DNA of 35,000 nt, taken from assembly GCA_002005505.1 (NCBI GenBank), contig MVGU01001159.1, positions 122,501-157,500 on the forward strand, read 5' to 3'. This document shows, one piece after another, positions 28,263 through 35,000 of the stretch. The notes under the pieces were generated by a model. The model saw only the letters and a program-made list of their open reading frames with translations. It was not told the origin of the DNA and made no database searches. Source of the stretch: Botryococcus braunii (taxonomy: Eukaryota; Chlorophyta; Trebouxiophyceae). Position 1 is the first letter of the stretch, and each line of letters begins with the position of its first letter. The position numbers and the translations under genes are program-made.

Positions 28263-29037
28263 CGGCTGCTGCTGCTGCTGCCATAACTGCTGCAGCTGAT
28301 GCTGTGACTTGCACTGACTCTGCCAACGGGATATCCTGGTACTCCAAGTTCTCAATGGTAGTGAGGATCGTCTCCAGCATGTTGTAGGGGTCTGACTTGG
28401 CGGAGGTAATTCCCCAAGCGTCGTTCTGCAAGACTGCAGGTAGCCCCTTATACATATACCTGCAGATCTGGCGGTCGCTCAGCTGATGGTTATTGGCCTC
28501 CAGGGAGGCGGCAATACCGATGACTCGGTGGCACCATTCTTGCACTGTCTCTCCCTTTACCATGCCTTGTTTAAGCCCCTTGATCCACTTCTCGTTGATT
28601 TCCCTGTCCTTCCCTCCGGTGCAGCGGTCTGCCATCCACTGAATGAAGTCCAAAGCGCTCCCCCGCTGTTTGACTTCGTCGTGCCACATGGACGGGACAG
28701 ACTGCAAAATGAAATGTTTTACTGCTGCGTTCTCTGCGGTCTTAGGCATGGCTGTCTCCAACGCTCCCATTGCTCCTTTTTGCATTGCGCAGGACTCCAG
28801 CTCTTCACGCCAGGCCCTGAAATTAGTGTGATCAGCCTTCAGCTGCGTAGACATCTTAGGATTGGACGAGTTCATCGTGTATGCATACGAGCTGGCTGCA
28901 GTGCCTCCAGTGGTCTGTCCTGACTGTCCAGCTCCTGAGGAGGCCGTGCTGCCTCCTGCTGGTGTTGCCATAGTCTCTGTAGTGTTGGGATTACTTTCAG
29001 AAACCTTGCTTTGAGAACGAGTTTGAGGTCTGGTCAT
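28263..29037 (-). pseudogene. Copia gag, N-terminal part
   Basis: Structural Gag protein of the copia element from ATG 29037 (MTRPQTRSQSKV). A Gly/Ser/Thr-rich N-terminus is followed by a copia-type gag domain (HTNFRAWREELESC ... VPSMWHDEVKQRGSALDFIQ ... WCHRVIGIAASLEANNHQLSD ... YKGLPAVLQ). It ends in an Ala run where the chromovirus inserted. Across the empty site the frame continues as AAAAV-PAQGGIPGPPQ at 21553. No stop is present in this part. Confidence 0.88.
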
Positions 29038-29418
29038 ACACTTCACTTCCTCTCACAGCGTTTAGCCTGACACAGCTGATTTAAGTATACCCTTCCGGCG
29101 TACACCACAGCACTTTCAAGTATTCCACCCTTTCGAGGTCTAGCATGTAACCTTAATATGCAAGATATGCAAAATATTCTTCAGCAATTCAATTGCCTGA
29201 CCACCCGGACCTACTGACGGTCTCACGATAACGACGACGGGTGATAATCTCAGGTCACTTCACGGAAAAAAAAAACTTCCCAAGAGATTGAAGACTCTGT
29301 AGGTAGGCCTTCTGAGTGAATATCCAGTTGTTCCTTTTTATTTCTTCTTGCCGTCAGGCGAGTCCGTGGAAAACCCAGTACAGATGCATCCGATGATGCC
29401 ATGCGCTCCTGTCTGCCC
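29038..29418 (-). other. Copia leader
   Basis: About 380 bases between the primer site and the gag ATG, with no gene seen. The sequence upstream of the start is AT-rich in places and includes a run of ten A near 29265. Confidence 0.6.
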
Positions 29419-29451
29419 TTGGCTCAGCTGGAAGGGCGTGGGCCCACAACC
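29419..29451 (-). promoter_or_regulatory. Copia primer-binding site complementary to a 5' half tRNA
   Basis: The plus strand directly beside the 5' LTR reads like the 5' half of an initiator tRNA. It has TGGCTCAGCTGGAAGGGC (D arm) and TGGGCCCACAACC (anticodon arm, ending at about nucleotide 39-40). Compared with the conserved eukaryotic initiator sequence TGGGCCCATAACC there is one mismatch. The element's RNA would be complementary to it. Drosophila copia is primed by a 39-nt 5' fragment of initiator tRNA, and this site fits the same mechanism. Confidence 0.7.
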
Positions 29452-29930
29452 TGTAAAAGGTTATGGGCAGTGGCGTATCCCGTAAGCAAGCAGACAGGTC
29501 GTAAGTTCGTGCCTCTCCAGCTACAGTCCTTGACGACTGTCTGCTCTTTAGACACATGCAACTGCATGAACAATACTGGCATCCTTATGTGCCCAGTATC
29601 TTTCCAAACCAGTTCCGTTACATGTTGATCTGTCAATGAGCATCTACACACGGATAAGCTCCCGACGGCTGAAAGCAAGTACCTTCCTATACTCAATCAA
29701 GACTCCGTCCCTTAGCTGTTTGGGAGACATGATTGTACACTAAGATGGTTCACTTACAAACAAGCAATCAAACATGAACACATTACCACCCTACGTCACC
29801 GCATTTGTAAGCAAGCAGACAGGTCGTAAGTTCGTGCCTCTCCAGCTACAGTCCTTGACGACTGTCTGCTCTTTAGACACATGCAACTGCATGAACAAAA
29901 CTGGCATCCTTATGTGCCCACAACTCAACA
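29452..29930 (-). repeat. Copia 5' LTR (479 bp)
   Basis: Same ends as 243-942 but lacking about 213 bp corresponding to 718-930. It is followed by the TSD copy CTCTT (29931-29935). The internal duplication is present (about 29482-29614 and 29806-29920). Confidence 0.9.
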
Positions 29931-29935
29931 CTCTT

Positions 29936-32640
29936 CAGCCGTAGTAGTACCACTAGTACATTGTAGTCGTTTCTCCGTCAATCACACCCTGCACCGACAA
30001 ATTTGTTTGAGACAACATCAATGTCATCAAGATGTTTACACTTGGCTCTTTCAGGTGAGTTGGGTGGTAACCTGTCACTATTGCTGCTGTTTCTTCTGAT
30101 GTGGGTTCACCAAATGAAGCTGTGATCCCCACACCATCATCCGTTGTGTTTTGCGTCTCCAGAAAGTGAATCACCTCCATCTCTTTACGTCATCCACCAC
30201 CCCAACCCTCTCTTCCCCTCTGAGTTACTTTACGCTTCCTCCCTTTAAGGTTTACTGCAGCCCCTGTTTCATAATTCTTTGGGCAGTTTGATTCTTTAGG
30301 CTGTTCATGAAGATCTTCCTTTTACTTTCGAGCATTCCGTTTGCTGTAGTCGTTCTGCTCTACTTTACAGACCTCGGGGAGGTAGAAAGCGAGGTGTTCT
30401 CTTGCAGCTTAACCTTCTGGCTGGGATAGCTTGACCCTCAGAGGATGGCCCTGTAACAAAGGGTGGTCCTCTTCTGTTTACAGCACTACCGACCAAACTC
30501 CTTGACTATGTAACCGCTGCTAAGATGTGCACGACCACGACCTCACTGCCATAGAGCGCGTAGGACTCATGAGAAGGCAATTGGAGCCCGGGCGCTGTGA
30601 GCATGGTGCTTGGAAGGTCGTACCCAAATGTGTTCCAATCCCTTGACACAGACTGATGCTCCGAACAATGCAATATCAGCAACAAGAAGAAAGATAAAGA
30701 ATAAATCTTAATTGACCGAAGCCATCTCAACCCGCGAAGCCGCGCAATGTCGTCACATTGTGACGATTCTGGATGCCTTTCCTACACGGCATGCCGCGGC
30801 GCACGGTACCCAGGACACGTGACTTCTGACCCACTGCCCTTGGTAGTACAGAAGGACTCATAAGTAGGATTTCAATGCCAGGTATACGGCGGGCAGGCTG
30901 GTCATCCTCAATTGTACGGAGTTTAAGTGGATTATTGCTTCATTCCTGAGCCAGAGAGTGGATGCTTAGACAAGCTGCAGCAGGGTGCAGTCGTGCTGAG
31001 CATATTCTGCAAATGACTACCGTAGTACATCACCCTCGTGATGACAAGATGTCCCATCAGCCAACTAATTATTTAGGGATCCCATTACAGTACCGTCCTG
31101 ACGCTCTCTGGTCCCCTTCGGGGCAAACCCGACGCGTTTTCCCTGGCCGGAACTATCCTCCCTCGACAATAATTGCCCAAGCACCTAAGCACTTCTTACC
31201 CAGAGACCCGCAAGGCACATTCTTGCGGTTTTGGGCAAAGGGTAACCCAGTACGAGAGTTTTTTCACTGAAAGCGTGGTTTGCGAGCTTCATTTGCAGCT
31301 TCCATGCCCAGAAAACCTGATGCAAGAGCGTCAAAAAGTACCGCAGTGCAAATATCCATTCACTCCGTAGAATCCCTAGACATAGGCCTTGGTCTTTAAC
31401 AAAGCTGTAATGTCCTTTTTGTTTCAAAGCCAGTCAGTCCTTTGGCGAAATGAGACCACCTCCTTGACCGCGACTTAAATTTCTTCAATACATACTGTTA
31501 AAAGGAATCTTATTGGTGTGATGGGACACATTCCCCGCCCACCATAAACAATTAAAACGAAGTAAGGCTAATCTGGAAACTACATCAGGCGTACGCAAGG
31601 GCAAAATAAATGAAAGACCTAACAAAGCGATTGGGGGTGTAAAGACTAGGGCTTTCAGAACCCTATCCCAGCATCCAGGCAATACCAACTTGCAACTCGT
31701 GTGGACCCGCCTAAGGCTCTGGTCACTTCCTGGGATCAGGCACATTTGCCTGGGACGGTAAGGTTTGTGATAAGCATGCCATCATACAATGGATCAGCAA
31801 GTTCATTTACATTATTCTACTTAAACACCCAGGCTCGATTTGCTTTGAAGCTTCAACTCGAGGCATGGAGGCTTCGACTCCCAGCCATTTCCCTACTCCC
31901 AGCCGCTCCTGTTCACCTCCCCTTTGATTGAAGTATTTGCATAAGGATAAGGGCTTGAACTCTCAGGTTTCACATCAGCTGGAGATGTCCAGACTTCAAG
32001 AGACCTGCACCCTTCAAAAGAGAGATGACACCCACCATCCCGAGGGAGAAAGCTGCTCCTTTCTGACCCTGCGCTTGAGCCCTGAGGATGTGGACCCGAC
32101 GAAGTAGGAACAGCCGCGAATCCATCAGAACGGCAGTGATAGGGGACTCAATCCTCCGATCCCAGTTTCCCCATCCCCCAAGTCAGAACCTGGCAGAGGC
32201 GGGGAGGTTGGAGGTCCATATCCCATGTCAATATTACAAGGCTGCAGGTGAAGCAGCAAAAAGAATTCAGCAGCCGCCATCATAACGGCCAGGCCCCGCG
32301 TGTCGTCCACAAGAACAGCTCGTGCCCTGGGATTCTGCAACGTGAACGCCTTCCTAACGCCCCTCTCTATTAGAGCCTGTAGTTCCCAAAGCACCAGCGC
32401 GAGGATTAATATCGAGATACATATATCTGATGATTTTTGACAAGAAGAGCCTTGGTCCTACGGTTTTCCAAAACCCTGTCAAGAGCCTGACCTGCACCCA
32501 GGCATTCTCAGAACCTTGCTCAAGCCCTATCCAGTCCGAAACCCTCCTTGATATGGTGCATTCAACACCAAGAGCTTCCTCAATTTCCTCAAGCTGCAAA
32601 ACCTTTCCAACAGGCCATGTCATTTAAGGTCTGCACACAA
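29936..32640. other. Right host flank without a clear gene
   Basis: About 2.7 kb with no recognisable protein domain or RNA gene. A minus-strand frame with its own ATG (30180 to 29953, 75 aa, MEVIHFLETQNTTDDGVG) is gene-like in composition but has no known motif. Other open frames are short and look incidental. Confidence 0.5.
29953..30180 (-). CDS. Small hypothetical frame in the host flank
   Basis: 75 codons from ATG 30180 to TAG 29953, acidic to neutral, with no signal peptide, membrane segment or known motif. It ends only 18 bases from the copia TSD. It could be an exon of a gene disrupted by the copia insertion or a chance frame. Confidence 0.25.
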   Translation of the reverse strand: MEVIHFLETQNTTDDGVGITASFGEPTSEETAAIVTGYHPTHLKEPSVNILMTLMLSQTNLSVQGVIDGETTTMY

Positions 32641-32644
32641 GTGC

Positions 32645-32650
32645 ATGTGT

Positions 32651-32692
<42 letters not shown>

Positions 32693-32693
32693 C

Positions 32694-32752
<59 letters not shown>
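32645..32752. repeat. (TG)n microsatellite
   Basis: About 108 bases of TG dinucleotides with a few interruptions (GGCG near 32691, TTTG near 32706). Confidence 0.97.
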
Positions 32753-32753
<1 letters not shown>

Positions 32754-33232
32754 CATGCGGGTAACAGAGCCAGAAATCTTGTCATGCCACATACCAGCCA
32801 ACAGTAGGCAGACCAGAAGGTACAAGCATGTGTAAAAGCCCACAAGGCCGTTACGGCCTGGCGCGGGGTCAATACAAAGATAGGTGGTATATCTCCGGCA
32901 GCCGGTTGCGGCCACATCAAGACCGGACTTAAGACCTTCAGCGCCCTTTACGTGCCCTCCAAAACAGTCAATCAGTCATTAGCATCTGCTCTCTCTACAC
33001 TGAAGAACGAGGGCATGGGGCAAAATGTGGAAGGTGAAAAGAAAGAAAGAGCAGTGAAAGCAACAGAAAGAAGGGCTGAAGAAAGAGCACGACGGGAAAG
33101 TGAACCTCGAGACGGAGAAGGTGGTGCGGGGGTGACAGACAGTATGACAGGCAGTTGGAGGGGGAGGAACGAGGATGCGTCAAGGGCTGAAATGCATGCA
33201 AGGTACCAAGCACGGGGGGGTACGCAGAGAGC
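32753..33232. other. Sequence between microsatellites, no gene seen
   Basis: A plus-strand frame is open through 32952-33452, but its second half is pure repeat and its first half is Glu/Arg/Lys-rich without a motif. I see no supportable gene. Confidence 0.5.
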
Positions 33233-33249
33233 GGGGGGGGGGGGGGGGG
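33233..33249. repeat. G17 homopolymer
   Basis: Seventeen consecutive G, followed shortly by further G-rich and CA-repeat sequence. Confidence 0.95.
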
Positions 33250-33352
33250 AGGGAGGGAACACAGACACACACACACAGGTACACACAGCGTGTAAGAGAA
33301 GGGCGGGGGGGGGGAGGGAGACAGACCGAGAGAAACACAGACACAGACACAC

Positions 33353-33365
33353 ACACAGAGAGAGA

Positions 33366-33437
<72 letters not shown>
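33353..33437. repeat. (GA)n microsatellite
   Basis: About 80 bases of AG repeats with one GGG interruption near 33368. Confidence 0.97.
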
Positions 33438-33441
<4 letters not shown>

Positions 33442-33466
33442 TGTGCGTGTAAAGTGTGCGTGCGTG

Positions 33467-33664
<198 letters not shown>

Positions 33665-34448
33665 TGTGCACGGTGGATTCGCTCAAGTACCTAATCGCCT
33701 CGATGTGCCTCAGAAAATAGGGATCACATCACCAGTAGGACACAAAAGGTTGAAGCAGCAGATACGCTTAACGAATGTCCTGTTAACAGCCAAAATCAGC
33801 ATGCGAGACACAACACAACTCAAGCTTCGTGTGCAAAACGATCCAGCCTTTGCCTGCAACAAACAGTGTACAATTGGAAGCTCAACCCTGCAGCCCTGAC
33901 ATGACAATTCCACAGCTATAGTTTGAGCAACGTCCAAGCAGGTCCAGTGTCCACAGCTCAATTCAGCCGCTGCAACCCAACATGCGGGTTTGCATCCATG
34001 GCAAGAAAGGCAAGAAAGGAGACAGCAAGTGGACACAGCAAGCGGGTGTATTATGTCCAGCCGGGATGATAGCAGGATGCCTGGCAGGAAAGGCTTTCAT
34101 TCCAACTTTTATTTATGTACCTTGAGTACAGCAAATACTATCAGCTATCATTGGTTCTCCCTTTTCTCCCCCTGTCTTCCTTATCAGTCTGTGAGTGTTT
34201 GCATCACCTTTGGAATAAACCTTATGCGCACCAGTTCAGCTTGTGGGTCAAAGCCTGGACGTAGAGGTTGCTGTCCAGACCACTCTCATTGTATGCGGAG
34301 GTAGAAAAGAGATGCAGCATGATAAGCCCTGGGAAGTGAGCATAAGGCACGCAAGACAGCCGCAGCCGAAACCCGAAAAAGAAGAACAAAATCATTGGCC
34401 ACTACATTTTACACGCCAGATCAGTCAAAACACTCATTCCCCCCGCCC
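33665..34448. other. Host flank, no gene seen
   Basis: About 780 bases of unique-looking sequence. No recognisable domain, RNA gene or transposon end. Confidence 0.5.
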
Positions 34449-34946
34449 GGGGGGGGGGGGGGGGGGAGGGGGGGCAAATAAATAAACAAGAGTAGTAACT
34501 CAACCTTCCAACATTCACTCCTTACAATGCTTGCATAAAAATGCCACTGGGGCAAGATCATCTCAGAACCAAGACCCTGTGTTAGAGGCAGGCTCCTCCC
34601 AGCGAAGATGAGAGAAAACAGCCAAAAACCCCGCAGGGGAAAATACTGACAAAAACAAACAAGCGGACAAACTAAGCCTCCCCCCCCCCCCACACACACC
34701 CACCCCACATCCGCCCCCCCCCAACCCGCTCCACACACACTCTCACACACACACAACAAGAACAACAACAAAACAAAAAAAAAAGGGGGAGAGAAAACTA
34801 CATCACTGCCAAGCACGACCTACCCAACACGAGCACCATCAATCCCACTGCTCCCCCCAAGAAAAGGGCCAAAAGCCCGAAGTTAAGGCCCACTCCCTCC
34901 TCCCCCCACCCCCCCCCCCCCCCAAAAAAGGGGAGAAGAAAATGCG

Positions 34947-35000
<54 letters not shown>
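34449..35000. repeat. G/C homopolymers and terminal (CA)n microsatellite
   Basis: It includes G18 from 34449, a C run near 34680-34691, C-rich tracts at 34897-34923 and a (CA)n run from 34948 to the end of the window. Low-complexity DNA of this kind is hard to assemble, so exact lengths may not be reliable. Confidence 0.9.

Larger units (their letters stand above)
243..29930 (-). mobile_element. Ty1/copia LTR retrotransposon, interrupted by three insertions
   Basis: Both ends read TG...CA (TGTAAAAGG at the left, CAACTCAACA at the right) and are flanked by CTCTT. On the minus strand the order is 5' LTR (29930-29452), primer site, gag (29037-28263, continued 21553-21333), protease, integrase (to 19670), linker, RT and RNase H (to 963), polypurine tract and 3' LTR (942-243). 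Protease-integrase-RT-RNase H is the diagnostic Ty1/copia order. Insertions at 1922-5474, 6310-18883 and 21559-28262 split it. Without them the element would be about 6.8 kb. It is dead, with in-frame stops at 21333, 19670, 19403 and 18998 and frameshifts near 20690 and 19000. The LTRs differ at about 11 positions over their shared part and also by a large indel, so this is the oldest insertion here. Confidence 0.93.

Noticed and set aside
29419..29451. A functional tRNA gene
   Set aside because: Only the 5' half of a tRNA is present. The anticodon stem's 3' strand, the T arm and the acceptor 3' strand are missing, and the LTR begins there.
30506..30730. Minus-strand frame with a hydrophobic, signal-peptide-like N-terminus
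   Set aside because: It has no ATG at its beginning (the first codon is TTG), and the downstream part has no recognisable domain. It could be an exon but cannot be supported.

Overview
The window is eukaryotic nuclear DNA made almost entirely of nested LTR retrotransposons, with no bacterial-style operons. Ty1/copia and chromodomain Ty3/gypsy pol genes, 4-5 bp target-site duplications (TSDs), splice-like coding fragments and long GT/GA/CA microsatellites all point to a repeat-rich eukaryote. A green-algal source is my best guess from the style of the elements. That is inference and cannot be proven from this window.

Layout. Positions 1-242 and 29936-35000 are host flanks. One minus-strand Ty1/copia element (243-29930, TSD CTCTT) fills everything between them. 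It has been split by three later insertions, and one of these carries a fourth. (1) A chimeric gypsy/chromovirus remnant with three LTR copies (1922-5474, TSD TCTGG) sits inside the copia reverse transcriptase. (2) A plus-strand element with 204-bp LTRs and only a gag gene (6310-18883, TSD CATGC) sits in the copia linker between integrase and RT. It looks like a non-autonomous TR-GAG element. (3) A 10,235-bp minus-strand element (6796-17030, TSD GCCT) sits inside the gag of element 2. (4) A full-length chromovirus with identical 288-bp LTRs and one uninterrupted gag-pol frame (21559-28262, TSD CGGCT) sits inside the copia gag. Reading across each empty site restores a continuous frame, which confirms the nesting.

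Working relations. Element 4 looks recent and possibly autonomous. The copia, the gypsy chimera and the 10.2-kb insertion are all broken by stops, frameshifts or deletions. The TR-GAG element needs pol functions from elsewhere.

The most unusual object is the 10.2-kb insertion. It has a very long Gag-protease frame (1346 aa) and an in-frame stop before RT. Its RT-RNase H is Ty3-like and is followed by a PHD finger. The integrase catalytic core has been deleted at a short microhomology. Its terminal repeats are arranged as split direct repeats (A1 ... B1-A2 ... B2), not as two ordinary LTRs. A further minus-strand gene-like reading frame crosses the internal B1-A2 junction. The copia element also has a primer site matching the 5' half of an initiator-type tRNA. 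The right flank holds no gene I can support and is dominated by simple repeats.
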